A stretch of 26,421 nucleotides of DNA from UBA7985 sp049612785 (lineage in GTDB: Bacteria; Pseudomonadota; Alphaproteobacteria; UBA7985), in assembly GCA_049612785.1 (NCBI GenBank), contig JBMZBW010000026.1:1-26421 (forward strand), in the 5' to 3' direction. A program made the translations under genes and the position numbers. Below the pieces are notes generated by a model. That model saw nothing but the letters and a program-made list of their open reading frames with translations. It did no database searches and was not told the DNA's origin. Position 1 is the stretch's first letter. Each line of letters opens with the position of its first letter. Below, one piece after another: positions 14,840-22,695 of this stretch.

Positions 14840-15511
14840 ATGTCGATTGCGGAAAACCTCGCTGCTGTTCACGAACAGATCGAGCGCTATGCCGAGCGTG
14901 CGGGACGATCCAGCGATACTGTGAACCTGATTGCCGTGGCCAAAACCAAGCCGCAGGAGGCTGTGGTCGAAGCCTTGCAAGCCGGCCAGATGATCTTTGG
15001 CGAAAACCGGGTGCAGGAAAGTCAGGGTAAATATCCGGATCTCCGCGCCGATTGGCCCGAGATGGAACTGCACCTGATCGGCCCGTTGCAGACCAACAAA
15101 ACCAAAGACGCCATGGCCCTGTTTGACGTGATTCACACCGTGGATCGCCCCAAACTCGTCCGCTCCATCGCCAAGGAAGCTCAGGCTTTGGGTCGTTGTC
15201 CCAAGCTGTTGATCCAAGTCAACACAGGCGAAGAAGAGCAAAAAGCCGGCGTTCTGCCCAGCGAGGTCGAGGCGCTGGTTGCCTTGACCCGCGAAGAGAA
15301 TCTGCCCCTAGCGGGACTCATGTGCATTCCCCCGGTCGAAGACGCGCCATCGGGCCATTTCGCCTTTCTCAAGCGCCTCGCCGATGATCTTGAAGTGCCG
15401 TGGGTTTCCATGGGCATGTCGGGTGATTACCAGACAGCCGTAGAGCTGGGCGCCACTCACATTCGGGTTGGCAGCGCAATATTTGGCGCGAGACCACCGC
15501 TAAACCCTTGA
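14840..15511 (+). CDS. yggS: YggS/PLPBP family pyridoxal-phosphate homeostasis protein
   Basis: This 223-residue TIM-barrel protein matches the family length. The PLP-binding Lys is in LIAVAKTKP (about residue 35). The phosphate-binding end shows SMGMSGDYQTAVELGATHIRVGSAIFG, and the middle has HLIGPLQTNKTKDA and IQVNTGEEEQKAGV, all hallmarks of the YggS/PROSC family. Family members bind PLP without known enzymatic activity and affect vitamin B6 and amino-acid balance. The start is three bases after the accA stop. Downstream lies a 135-base regulatory gap before the OmpR-type response regulator, with no obvious terminator. Confidence 0.94.
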   Translation: MSIAENLAAVHEQIERYAERAGRSSDTVNLIAVAKTKPQEAVVEALQAGQMIFGENRVQESQGKYPDLRADWPEMELHLIGPLQTNKTKDAMALFDVIHTVDRPKLVRSIAKEAQALGRCPKLLIQVNTGEEEQKAGVLPSEVEALVALTREENLPLAGLMCIPPVEDAPSGHFAFLKRLADDLEVPWVSMGMSGDYQTAVELGATHIRVGSAIFGARPPLNP

Positions 15512-15539
15512 AATCAAATCCTTTCGTCCTCACGTCAAT

Positions 15540-15579
15540 TTGACAAATCTCACAAAGGCTCAACAAGACCTTGTGAGAT
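15540..15579 (+). promoter_or_regulatory. Inverted repeat and -35-like hexamer before the OmpR-type regulator
   Basis: A perfect 9-bp inverted repeat pairs ATCTCACAA (15547-15555) with TTGTGAGAT (15571-15579) across a 15-base spacer. A TTGACA hexamer (15540-15545) abuts its left arm, although a matching -10 element is not obvious. No T-run follows, so it is not a terminator for yggS. Position, 67 bases before the response regulator start, suits an operator. Confidence 0.4.
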
Positions 15580-15646
15580 GATGACAGACGTTTGTGTAAG
15601 GCTAACATAAGTCACACAGCGCCCTTTGTTTGAAAGGATTTGATCC

Positions 15647-16354
15647 ATGACCAGTCTTGCTGCCGACACCAACCGCCGTCGCATTCTCCTCGTCGATGAC
15701 GACCCCACTTTGCGCGAAACCCTCGCCGAACAGCTGGGTTTTCATGAGGAATACACGGTCAGCGAAGCGGAGAATGGGTCTGAAGCCATGAAACTGGCTG
15801 ACGCCGACCACTTCGACGCCATTGTACTGGATGTCGGTCTGCCGGATATGGACGGGCGCGACCTGTGCAAGCTCATGCGGCGGCGGGGTTTGAAAGCGCC
15901 GATCATCATGCTCACCGGCCAGGACAGCGACGCTGATGCGATCCTCGGGCTGGACGCGGGCGCGAACGACTACATCACCAAGCCTTTCCGCTTCAACGTG
16001 TTCATGGCGCGGCTGCGGGCGCAGATGCGGACGCATGAGCAGTCCGATGACGCGGTATTTTCTGTTGGCCCCTACGCCTTCCACCCGGCTGCAAAGATGC
16101 TCACGAACAATGAGAACGACCGCAAAATCCGCCTGACTGAAAAGGAAACGGCGATCCTGAAATTCCTCTACCGCGCGGGCGGAAAGGTTGTGTCGCGTGA
16201 CACGCTTTTGGATGAGGTCTGGGGCTACAACGCCGGTGTCAACACGCACACGCTGGAAACGCACGTTTATCGCCTGCGTCAGAAAATTGAGCCTGACCCG
16301 CAGCAGAACTCCATTCTGGTGACAGAACCGGGCGGCTATCGCCTCGCCATGTAA
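15647..16354 (+). CDS. OmpR-family response regulator transcription factor
   Basis: This 235-residue protein has a receiver domain (about residues 10-130) with acidic D18/D19, phosphoacceptor D62 (IVLDVGLPDMDG), Thr in IIMLTGQD and Lys in ITKPF. A C-terminal winged helix (about 140-235) carries LTEKETAILKFLYRAGGKVVSR and the recognition-helix region TLETHVYRLRQKIEP. Start ATG 15647 has AAAGGA upstream. No kinase is adjacent. An orphan regulator of this type next to exonuclease III genes recalls the alphaproteobacterial envelope regulator CenR, but I cannot confirm that from sequence alone. It may control its own promoter through the inverted repeat at 15547-15579. It is convergent with the PH-like membrane gene, six bases apart. 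Confidence 0.88.
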   Translation: MTSLAADTNRRRILLVDDDPTLRETLAEQLGFHEEYTVSEAENGSEAMKLADADHFDAIVLDVGLPDMDGRDLCKLMRRRGLKAPIIMLTGQDSDADAILGLDAGANDYITKPFRFNVFMARLRAQMRTHEQSDDAVFSVGPYAFHPAAKMLTNNENDRKIRLTEKETAILKFLYRAGGKVVSRDTLLDEVWGYNAGVNTHTLETHVYRLRQKIEPDPQQNSILVTEPGGYRLAM

Positions 16355-16360
16355 AGCCGG

Positions 16361-16885
16361 TTAGACGGGTCTGGAGATCATCTCAGTCTTCAGGCCCACA
16401 TCCAGCTCCAATGCCAAAGCGTTGTCGTAGGTCGCCAGCGAAATCGTGTGACCTGCTGCGACATGCGCCTCCAAAATGGCGTTAGCGAGCGGATGAAAGG
16501 TGTCGATCTTGCTCTCGATGCGCATCTGGCTGGACTGATCGCCAACGTGCAGAATGAACAGCCCGCTTTTCCCCCGCGCCCCGCGCAGAAGGGTTCCCAA
16601 GTAGTGCAAGTCAGCGCGCCGGATGTCCTTGAGCGCCACTACCCTGTCCGGCATCAGCGCCGCTTGCCGCACCAGCAGACCATCCTCATCCAACCGATAA
16701 ACAACCGTGTGCAGCCATAGCCCCCGCCCGATCAAATAGGCGCTACCGGCAAAACCAAGCGCCGGAAGCATCGCCCAGAGCGAAGGAAGCAGCGCCACGG
16801 TCCACAGCCCCAGCAGCACAGCCCCCAAGCCCCCCAGGACAGCATCACTGATCCAGGCGTTTGGCCCATAGCGCCCCTCAATCAT
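16361..16885 (-). CDS. Membrane protein with PH-like cytoplasmic domain
   Basis: This 174-residue protein begins with a short polar stretch, then two closely spaced hydrophobic segments (about residues 13-58) forming a helical hairpin. A soluble domain follows with VVYRLDEDGLLVRQAALMPDRVVALKDIRRADL. That layout resembles bacterial PH-like (DUF304/bPH) proteins, in which a membrane hairpin precedes a beta-rich domain with a conserved Arg-rich strand. I do not recognise a specific family name, and no function can be assigned. The ATG at 16885 comes one base after the exonuclease III stop (TGAGATG), so translation is likely coupled. The gene ends six bases from the convergent response regulator. 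Confidence 0.7.
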   Translation of the reverse strand: MIEGRYGPNAWISDAVLGGLGAVLLGLWTVALLPSLWAMLPALGFAGSAYLIGRGLWLHTVVYRLDEDGLLVRQAALMPDRVVALKDIRRADLHYLGTLLRGARGKSGLFILHVGDQSSQMRIESKIDTFHPLANAILEAHVAAGHTISLATYDNALALELDVGLKTEMISRPV

Positions 16886-16886
16886 C

Positions 16887-17681
16887 TCAGCCTGCCGTTA
16901 CATCGAGGTCGAGGATGACCGGCGCGTGGTCGGATGGTTTTTCCCAGCCGCGACTGTCCCGAAACACGGAGCCGCCCACGATCTTGTCTTCATGGCCCTG
17001 CTTGAGCCAAAGGTGATCCAGCCGCCAACCCAGGTTGCGCTCAAAAGCAGGCGGGAAGCGGTAGCCCCACCAGGAGAAAAGCGGCCCTTCGGGTTGCAGG
17101 TGTCTGCCCGTGTCAATCCACGCCCCAGCCTCGATTGCTTCCGCCATGATCGCGCGTTCACCGTCTGAGTGCCCAACCTGCCGCCGACATTTCTTGTGGT
17201 CATGGACGTCTTCCAGTCCGGGTGCGATGTTCAGATCACCGCCCGCCACGTGAAAGCCGCCGCCGGCGAAAAAGGTCTTCATCTCTTCCATGAAAGCCAT
17301 TTTGTGCGCGAACTTATCGTTGATTTCGACGTCCGGCTTATCGCCGCCCGACGGCACGTAAAGGCTGGAAAGCCGCAAGTCCCCGCCGCTGGTCGAAACC
17401 GTGGCCGAGACGTGCCGACCATCGTCGATGCCGCCAATAACGGCCTTGTCGATATCACCCAGCGGGTGTTTCGAGGCTATGGCGACGCCGTGCTTGCCTT
17501 TGAACCCATGGGCTGCCGTATGCGGCAGACCCGCAGCCGCAAAGTCCTCAACCGGGAAGATCGAGGAGTCCATCTTGATTTCCTGCATCATCAGGACATC
17601 GGGCTTGAGCTGGTCGATCACCTGATTGACGTGCGCCGCACGCGCTCTCAGGCCATTCACATTCCATGTAACAATTCTCAT
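16887..17681 (-). CDS. xthA: Exodeoxyribonuclease III
   Basis: This 264-residue enzyme is a member of the EEP nuclease family. I start it at ATG 17681 (MRIVTWNVNGLRARA), where the family begins and AGGG lies eight bases upstream. The frame is open 13 codons further (to 17720), but that would overlap the end of the preceding gene. Catalytic motifs are all present: NVNGLR, QEIKMD with the metal-ligand Glu, LYVPSGG with Tyr, AGGDLNIAP (Asp/Asn), WRLDHLW and a terminal SDHAPVI (Asp-His). The enzyme acts as an AP endonuclease and 3'-exonuclease in base-excision repair. It sits in a minus-strand run with lolA and the amidotransferase-like gene upstream and a PH-like membrane gene downstream. Confidence 0.95.
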   Translation of the reverse strand: MRIVTWNVNGLRARAAHVNQVIDQLKPDVLMMQEIKMDSSIFPVEDFAAAGLPHTAAHGFKGKHGVAIASKHPLGDIDKAVIGGIDDGRHVSATVSTSGGDLRLSSLYVPSGGDKPDVEINDKFAHKMAFMEEMKTFFAGGGFHVAGGDLNIAPGLEDVHDHKKCRRQVGHSDGERAIMAEAIEAGAWIDTGRHLQPEGPLFSWWGYRFPPAFERNLGWRLDHLWLKQGHEDKIVGGSVFRDSRGWEKPSDHAPVILDLDVTAG

Positions 17682-17697
17682 GGGCGCGACCCTAGCC

Positions 17698-18444
17698 TCA
17701 GCCGCGGCAAGCGTCCACAAAGGTATCGAACAAGGCCACGCTTACCGGGTCTTCGGGGATGGCTTCGGGGTGCCATTGAACGCCAAGGCAAAAGCTGCGG
17801 GCGCGGTCAATGGACAGAGCTTCGACCAATCCGTCAGTGGCTGTGGCCTCAACCGTCACGCCGTCACCCACCCGGTCAACGCCCTGCAGGTGCAGCGAAT
17901 TGATGACAATGGGCGCGTCTGACCCCAGCGACCGGGCAAGCAAGCCGCCGGGCGTAACCTCAACACGCTGCCAGGCCCCGTATTTGATTTCAGGCACATG
18001 CGAAGTCGGTGAGCGGTGATCGATCCGACCCGGTACTTCATGCACCATCTGGTCGAGACTGCCGCCGGCATAGACATTCAGCTCCTGAAAGCCACGACAC
18101 AGGGCAAAAACCGGCTTCCCCTGTTCGATACAGCCATCCAGCAGACCCCAGGTGCAGGCGTCTCGATGCTGATCGAGTGGATAGCTCTTAGGCCCCAATT
18201 CGCCCGCGTAGCGATCCGGGTGAACATTGCTCAGAGAGCCAGTCAGCAGCAAACCGTCAATCTGCTCTAGAATGGCATCAAAGGGGGTTTGCTCTCCGAA
18301 GTTTGGCACGGGAAAGGGTAAAGCGCCGCGGTCGAGCAGGGGCTGCATGTATTTCTGACCCACGGCCAGTTCGAGGTACTCTGGGGTTTTTTCGTGCTTG
18401 GGACGCGCGCACGTCATCACCCCGATTACAGGCGTCTTTCCCAT
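17698..18444 (-). CDS. Class I glutamine amidotransferase-like hydrolase (PuuD-like)
   Basis: This protein of about 248 residues belongs to the gamma-glutamyl-GABA hydrolase family (peptidase C26). Seen: the N-terminal TPVIGVMTCARP, GLLLTGSLSNVHPDRY (the family's GGxxxxxP(x)xY-like loop), nucleophile Cys in ALCRGFQELNVYAGGSLDQ, and the His-Glu pair in GVQWHPEA, so the triad looks intact. Relatives cleave gamma-glutamyl-GABA in putrescine breakdown. No other puu gene is nearby, so the substrate is open. I prefer ATG 18444 (MGKTPVIGV). A GTG at 18459 overlapping the lolA stop would add five residues. Gene order lolA, this gene, xthA suggests one transcript. Confidence 0.85.
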   Translation of the reverse strand: MGKTPVIGVMTCARPKHEKTPEYLELAVGQKYMQPLLDRGALPFPVPNFGEQTPFDAILEQIDGLLLTGSLSNVHPDRYAGELGPKSYPLDQHRDACTWGLLDGCIEQGKPVFALCRGFQELNVYAGGSLDQMVHEVPGRIDHRSPTSHVPEIKYGAWQRVEVTPGGLLARSLGSDAPIVINSLHLQGVDRVGDGVTVEATATDGLVEALSIDRARSFCLGVQWHPEAIPEDPVSVALFDTFVDACRG

Positions 18445-18458
18445 AAAAAGTCGGCCCA

Positions 18459-19088
18459 CTAGAAGTTAGGACGTTCGAACAGCGTGTTGGCCAAAGGCAC
18501 GCCATAGGTCATGGACTCAAGGCGTACAGTCGTCCGCTCGCCCTTGTCATCGATCACCTGCCAGGCGCGAAGCTCCAGCGTGCGGGTATCGAGCACCAAA
18601 ATCAGTTGTCCTTGGTTCGGGTTGCGACGGTCTTGAATGGTCACCAGCACCGATTCAGCCACCCGCTCGATTTTGAGCACCTTCACACCATTGGCGAGGT
18701 CCGGATCCTCGTTGAGCAAAAACTTCAGCGGCGTCTGGTTGATTTGACGATGGGCCGACGTCTCGTCTTTGGTGTTGTAGGTCCCGATGAAGCGACCATC
18801 AGCGATCAGCAGCGCTGGCGAAGGTTCGTCGTAGTCAAAACGCATCCGCCGTGGGCGCGCGATGGAGATATCGCCGCGCACGATCTGACCCGAGTCAGAA
18901 ATCTGCATGAACCGCCCTTTGGCCGTCGTGATTCGCTCGATCTGGGACTCAACCTGATTGAGGAAGGCCGTGACCTGTTCCTGCGTTGTCTGAGACTGCG
19001 CCTGTGCGCCAGCGGACAGGCCAAGGCAGAGGGCAGCGGATGCAAAAACAACAGCAATGCGAGCTAAAAATCGGGTCATCGGAAACAC
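18459..19088 (-). CDS. lolA: Outer-membrane lipoprotein carrier protein LolA
   Basis: This 209-residue protein has a Sec signal peptide (hydrophobic core IAVVFASAALCLGLSAG, likely cut after AQA near residue 30). The mature part fits LolA: TTAKGRFMQISDSGQIVRGDISIARPRRMRFDY, then PALLIADGRFIGTYN, and TPLKFLLNEDPD. LolA carries lipoproteins across the periplasm from LolCDE to LolB. A nearer ATG (19079, MTRFLARI) is an alternative start. The stop touches the start region of the amidotransferase-like gene. The promoter should lie in the 253-base gap shared with the divergent nfuA. The glucosaminidase lipoprotein encoded at 20034 is a plausible client. Confidence 0.92.
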   Translation of the reverse strand: MFPMTRFLARIAVVFASAALCLGLSAGAQAQSQTTQEQVTAFLNQVESQIERITTAKGRFMQISDSGQIVRGDISIARPRRMRFDYDEPSPALLIADGRFIGTYNTKDETSAHRQINQTPLKFLLNEDPDLANGVKVLKIERVAESVLVTIQDRRNPNQGQLILVLDTRTLELRAWQVIDDKGERTTVRLESMTYGVPLANTLFERPNF

Positions 19089-19341
19089 TCGTTAGATTGT
19101 CATTCGGCAGCGTTAGGAACAAACCACTCGCTGGGAAAGTTTATGTCGTCACTTAGGCGGCAAACTGCGTAGGGATTATGGCGTATTGAAGACTCGTTGT
19201 AACGAAAACAATCAAATTTTTGCGATCAAAAGTTCATCAGGAGCCGCCTTTCGCGGAATGCGCACCTGCCTGACGTCGCACTGACTTGATCTCCGGCTGC
19301 AGGATCAGCATGTTAGGGGGATACAGGACAGGACGACGACC
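19089..19341. other. Divergent intergenic region between lolA and nfuA
   Basis: This 253-base non-coding gap must hold promoters for both genes. The left part is A+T-rich (around 19195-19230), the right part G+C-rich. I checked for an Fnr-type TTGAT-N4-ATCAA site near 19220-19235 and did not find a good match, and saw no strong inverted repeat. A purine-rich AGGACAGGACGACG before the nfuA ATG may serve as its ribosome binding site. Confidence 0.4.
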
Positions 19342-19887
19342 ATGTTTATCCAAACCGAATCCACCCCTAACCCCGCAACGCTGAAGTTTTTGCCCGGTTT
19401 GACCGTGTTAAACGAAGGCTCAGCCCATTTCGACACGCGTGAAGAGGCGGCCGTATCTCCTCTGGCTGAACGACTGTTTGAGGTCGAGGGCGTGACGGGC
19501 GTGTTTCTGGGTTCGGACTTTATCACCATTCACAAAAGCGACGACCGCGAATGGTTCCTGATCAAGCCATCGATTCTGGGTTTGATCATGGAGCACTTCA
19601 CGGCTGGCCGTCCGGTGATGCGCGAAGACAGCTCGACTGAAGAGTCAACCGAAGAGGACAGCGAAGTGGTGACGCAGATCAAGGATCTGCTCGATACCCG
19701 CGTGCGCCCTGCTGTTGCAATGGACGGCGGCGATATCGTGTTCCACGAGTTCAAAGAGGGCGTGGTCTATCTTCACATGCGCGGCGCCTGCGCCGGATGC
19801 CCCTCTTCGACAGCGACGCTGAAGATGGGAATCGAAAACATGCTGAAGCATTATGTGCCAGAGGTGCGGGAGGTTGCACCCGTATAA
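19342..19887 (+). CDS. nfuA: NifU-like iron-sulfur scaffold/carrier protein (Nfu)
   Basis: This 181-residue protein has two domains. The N-terminal Nfu_N domain (about residues 1-88) begins MFIQTESTPNPATLKFLPG, typical of alphaproteobacterial and mitochondrial Nfu1. A short acidic linker is followed by the C-terminal NifU domain (about 105-175), with MDGGDIVF and the cluster-binding CxxC (C150 and C153 in GACAGCPSST). Nfu proteins accept Fe-S clusters from the assembly scaffold and hand them to apo-targets; radical-SAM enzymes such as the nearby MiaB use such clusters, though a direct link is inference. Start ATG 19342 has upstream purines. It is divergent from lolA. Confidence 0.94.
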   Translation: MFIQTESTPNPATLKFLPGLTVLNEGSAHFDTREEAAVSPLAERLFEVEGVTGVFLGSDFITIHKSDDREWFLIKPSILGLIMEHFTAGRPVMREDSSTEESTEEDSEVVTQIKDLLDTRVRPAVAMDGGDIVFHEFKEGVVYLHMRGACAGCPSSTATLKMGIENMLKHYVPEVREVAPV

Positions 19888-20033
19888 TGGTGCATATTGC
19901 GACTCGGACCGGCCCTAAAAGCCCCCTAAGCAACACATAATCCTCAAACCGCCGTATTTACATGGGATTTGCCTCACCAAACCTTTAAGCAAGCGTGGCA
20001 TTTCAAGTCATGCGAATTTGTGAGGGACTGACC

Positions 20034-21437
20034 TTGATCGGCCGTTTTCGTAGCCCGTCCATTATTTCATTATCCTTAGCTGCCTTGGTGGTCAGCGCTT
20101 GCTCTTCCACGACCACGATTGATGGCGAAGGCTCTGGCGATACCTTCACCACCGCTGATCTGCAAAATGCCCCTCAGCGCGTGGCAGACGGGTTGAAAGA
20201 GATTGATCGTCGGGTCGAGGAATTTCCGGATCAGATGAGCGAGCGCTTCGCTTTTGATGAAGAGCGTGCTGTGCGGGTGGATAGCGAGGGCTTTCAGGTC
20301 TCCGGCGATACGGTCAACTACATCCTCAAAGAGTGGATTCCTCAAGTCACCGGAAACGCGACACGCGAAGAAGAGCGCGCGGCGCGGGCTGAAGAAGAGT
20401 TACGCACCCAGGTCGCCAGCACGCGAAATACCGCAGCGGCCCCTACGACGCTCACGAGCACGTCGTCGATGATGACCACCGGGCCCCAGCCGATCGATCT
20501 GACCCAAGCAACGCCAATGTCCCCCACACAGGATTTCCTATCGAATTCCCGGAACGGGGCTTCGAGCCAGCTGGCAGCATCGCCGGCCTATCTGAACTCA
20601 CCGGTCCTGAATAATTACACTGCGTCGCCCCTGTCATCGGCGTCCGGTGTACCGGCTGTCACCAAATCCATTCAGGGTGGGCTCGAAGGCGCTGGTCGCT
20701 TCTTTGACCAGAACGGCTACACGCTCGACAAAATGCGCCGCGGAGCCCCGGTGCCCCCGGTTTACGCCCGCCGCATGCCTTTCGACATGAACAACAGTGT
20801 TCCCATGAACAAGGATGTGTTTCTGCGGTTGATGCTGCCTTTGGCGCTCAAAGCGAATGCTGAAATCGCTGCAGAGCGCGCCATCATTGAGCGCAGCGGC
20901 TATAGCGGCCCAATCACCAACGCACCTGCAGATGTAAAGACCATCGCGGCCAAGTACGACATTCAAAGCAATACGACCAACTTGCTCCAGCGGGTCGATG
21001 TCATTCCCGTTAGTCTCATCCTGTCACAGGCTGGACTGGAAAGCGGCTGGGGCACGTCGCGCTATGTTCAGGAAGGCAATGCTTTGTTCGGTCAGCGGGT
21101 TTGGGATTCCAGTCAACCCGGCATGACGCCAACCGACCGGAACGCGAACCAAAACCATCGCGTGCGTACCTTCACCTCCCTTGAGGAATCGGTTCGTAGC
21201 TACGCCAAAAACCTCAACACCAATGCCGCCTATCTGGAAATGCGCCGAACCCGCGCCAATTTCCGCCGTTCGGGTCGCAGTCCAAGCGCCCGCGACCTGA
21301 TCCCGCATCTGAGCAGCTATAGCGAAGATCCGACCTACTATTCCGGCACAATCAATACGATTGTTACGGACAACCGCCTGACAGACTTTGACCGGTCGCG
21401 GCTGTCCAATGGCCAACCCATGAACCTCTACTTATAG
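20034..21437 (+). CDS. Lipoprotein with C-terminal glucosaminidase (Bax-like) domain
   Basis: I start this protein of about 467 residues at TTG 20034, because GAGGG lies seven to eight bases upstream and the product then begins with a standard lipoprotein signal ending in the lipobox VVSAC. An ATG at 20010 and a GTG at 19995 are in frame but lack a ribosome binding site. After the anchor Cys come a charged coiled-coil-like part with Glu/Arg repeats (about residues 90-130) and a long Ser/Thr/Pro/Ala linker. A C-terminal glucosaminidase domain (about 310-440) includes VSLILSQAGLESGWGTS, whose Glu near residue 336 is the expected catalytic acid, and GNALFGQRVW. This matches Bax-like peptidoglycan N-acetylglucosaminidases. 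It may cut cell wall near the membrane. tsaB begins eight bases downstream. Confidence 0.85.
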   Translation: MIGRFRSPSIISLSLAALVVSACSSTTTIDGEGSGDTFTTADLQNAPQRVADGLKEIDRRVEEFPDQMSERFAFDEERAVRVDSEGFQVSGDTVNYILKEWIPQVTGNATREEERAARAEEELRTQVASTRNTAAAPTTLTSTSSMMTTGPQPIDLTQATPMSPTQDFLSNSRNGASSQLAASPAYLNSPVLNNYTASPLSSASGVPAVTKSIQGGLEGAGRFFDQNGYTLDKMRRGAPVPPVYARRMPFDMNNSVPMNKDVFLRLMLPLALKANAEIAAERAIIERSGYSGPITNAPADVKTIAAKYDIQSNTTNLLQRVDVIPVSLILSQAGLESGWGTSRYVQEGNALFGQRVWDSSQPGMTPTDRNANQNHRVRTFTSLEESVRSYAKNLNTNAAYLEMRRTRANFRRSGRSPSARDLIPHLSSYSEDPTYYSGTINTIVTDNRLTDFDRSRLSNGQPMNLYL

Positions 21438-21445
21438 AGTAAGCC

Positions 21446-22084
21446 ATGCTCTCGCTTGCCTTTGAATGCGCTGGCCAGGGGCTGAGTGCAGCTCTGGCGG
21501 TCGACGGCAAGCTTGTTGGCACCATTCAGCAGCCGATGGATCGGGGTCAGCCTGCTGCGCTGTTGCCGGCGCTCCATGATTTACTGAAGTCCAATGGTGT
21601 CTCTGGCTCTGATCTACAGCGCATTGGTTGTACGCTCGGTCCGGGAGGATTTACTGGCATCCGATTGGGGATTTCAGCGGGTCTGGGGCTGGCCCGAGCC
21701 ACAGGAGCCGAGTTTTTCGGCTTCAGTGCCTTCGACATCTACGCCCTGAGCACTGAAAATCGGACCGGACTGGCTATCGCCATTGAGTCCCGACGTGCTG
21801 AAGTCTTTGTCCGGGTCTATGATGAGACAGGCGAGGGTCTTGCACTCGAAGACACCATTATGACACCTGAAGCCATTGTCGGATCCACAGCCTTTAGCGA
21901 AGTGCGGGGTTCAGCGGCTTCCAAACTGCGCGACATAGCTACCAATGAAGAACCCGACATGGCTTTTTTCGCAGTTTTATTGTCTAAATTGGATGAAAAC
22001 TCGCCTATTTTCCAAAAAACGAGGGGGCAAACAGCACCTCTCTACCTACGAGCCCCGGAAATAGGTGGAAAGACAACTGCATGA
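21446..22084 (+). CDS. tsaB: tRNA threonylcarbamoyladenosine biosynthesis protein TsaB
   Basis: This 212-residue ASKHA-fold protein has the TsaB signature: N-terminal MLSLAFECAGQGLSAAL, QPAALLPALHDLL, and GCTLGPGGFTGIRLGISAGLGLA, the conserved GPGxFTGxRxG motif. TsaB pairs with TsaD and TsaE to make the t6A modification at position 37 of ANN-decoding tRNAs. The other subunits are not in the window. Length is near the family norm, though the C-terminal half is less conserved. Its stop overlaps the rimI start by ATGA, the usual tsaB-rimI arrangement. Confidence 0.92.
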   Translation: MLSLAFECAGQGLSAALAVDGKLVGTIQQPMDRGQPAALLPALHDLLKSNGVSGSDLQRIGCTLGPGGFTGIRLGISAGLGLARATGAEFFGFSAFDIYALSTENRTGLAIAIESRRAEVFVRVYDETGEGLALEDTIMTPEAIVGSTAFSEVRGSAASKLRDIATNEEPDMAFFAVLLSKLDENSPIFQKTRGQTAPLYLRAPEIGGKTTA

Positions 22085-22524
22085 GTTGGTCTCAGCTAAG
22101 CTGCCATCATAGCGCTGCTATGGAACAACTTCACAAAATGGCATTTGATCGGTTTTGGAGTGAAAATGACTTCAACACTTTTCTGAATCTCCCTACTTAT
22201 CGGGCCTTTGGTTGGGTCAATGCTGAAAACGAGCTTCTTGGATTTGCGTTATTCAATATCGTCACGCCTGATATCGAATTATGCACCATCTGTGTAAATC
22301 CGAACCATAGACGCCTAGGAATAGCGGAGGAACTCGTCCTCCAATCACTAAAAAATTTCAACGATTTCGAATCATGCTTTCTTGAAGTCTCAGAAATTAA
22401 CTCTGGGGCTATTGCGTTATATTCTAAACTTGGCTTTAAGGGCGTCGGTATTCGAAAAAATTACTATAAACTTCCAAATGGTCGTTTTCAGAATGCTGCC
22501 TTAATGAAATTAGACTTGATCTAG
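22081..22524 (+). CDS. rimI: RimI-like GNAT N-acetyltransferase
   Basis: This 147-residue single GNAT domain has the acetyl-CoA-binding turn in VNPNHRRLGIAEELV (Q/R-x2-G-x-G/A), a following helix, and a C-terminal NSGAIALYSKLGFKGVGIRKNYY, where Asn and Tyr occupy the usual RimI catalytic positions. In the family, RimI acetylates the N-terminus of ribosomal protein S18. The tsaB-rimI pairing, with an ATGA overlap, supports the name. The DNA is notably A+T-rich from the gene start onward compared with upstream and downstream genes (runs such as aaaaaatttc near 22350), and codon choice leans to A/T-ending codons. That may reflect weak selection or acquisition. Confidence 0.83.
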   Translation: MSWSQLSCHHSAAMEQLHKMAFDRFWSENDFNTFLNLPTYRAFGWVNAENELLGFALFNIVTPDIELCTICVNPNHRRLGIAEELVLQSLKNFNDFESCFLEVSEINSGAIALYSKLGFKGVGIRKNYYKLPNGRFQNAALMKLDLI

Positions 22525-22695
22525 GTTTATTAGGGTTTCCATTTGGAGCGCAGTCCTGAATTGAGTTCCTTCTGGTATTTTTGATTTTGGGTCAAAAGCG
22601 ACATTCTGTCTTGGAAACTTTCAAGCATAGGTATAAGTATCGATTACCAAATTACGCCACAGTACTATCGGTGTACGTCCAGAAGGAATATGTAA

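Noticed and set aside
19215..19240. Possible Fnr-type site between lolA and nfuA
   Set aside because: Only the ATCAA half matches; the other half-site is poor, so it is not supported.
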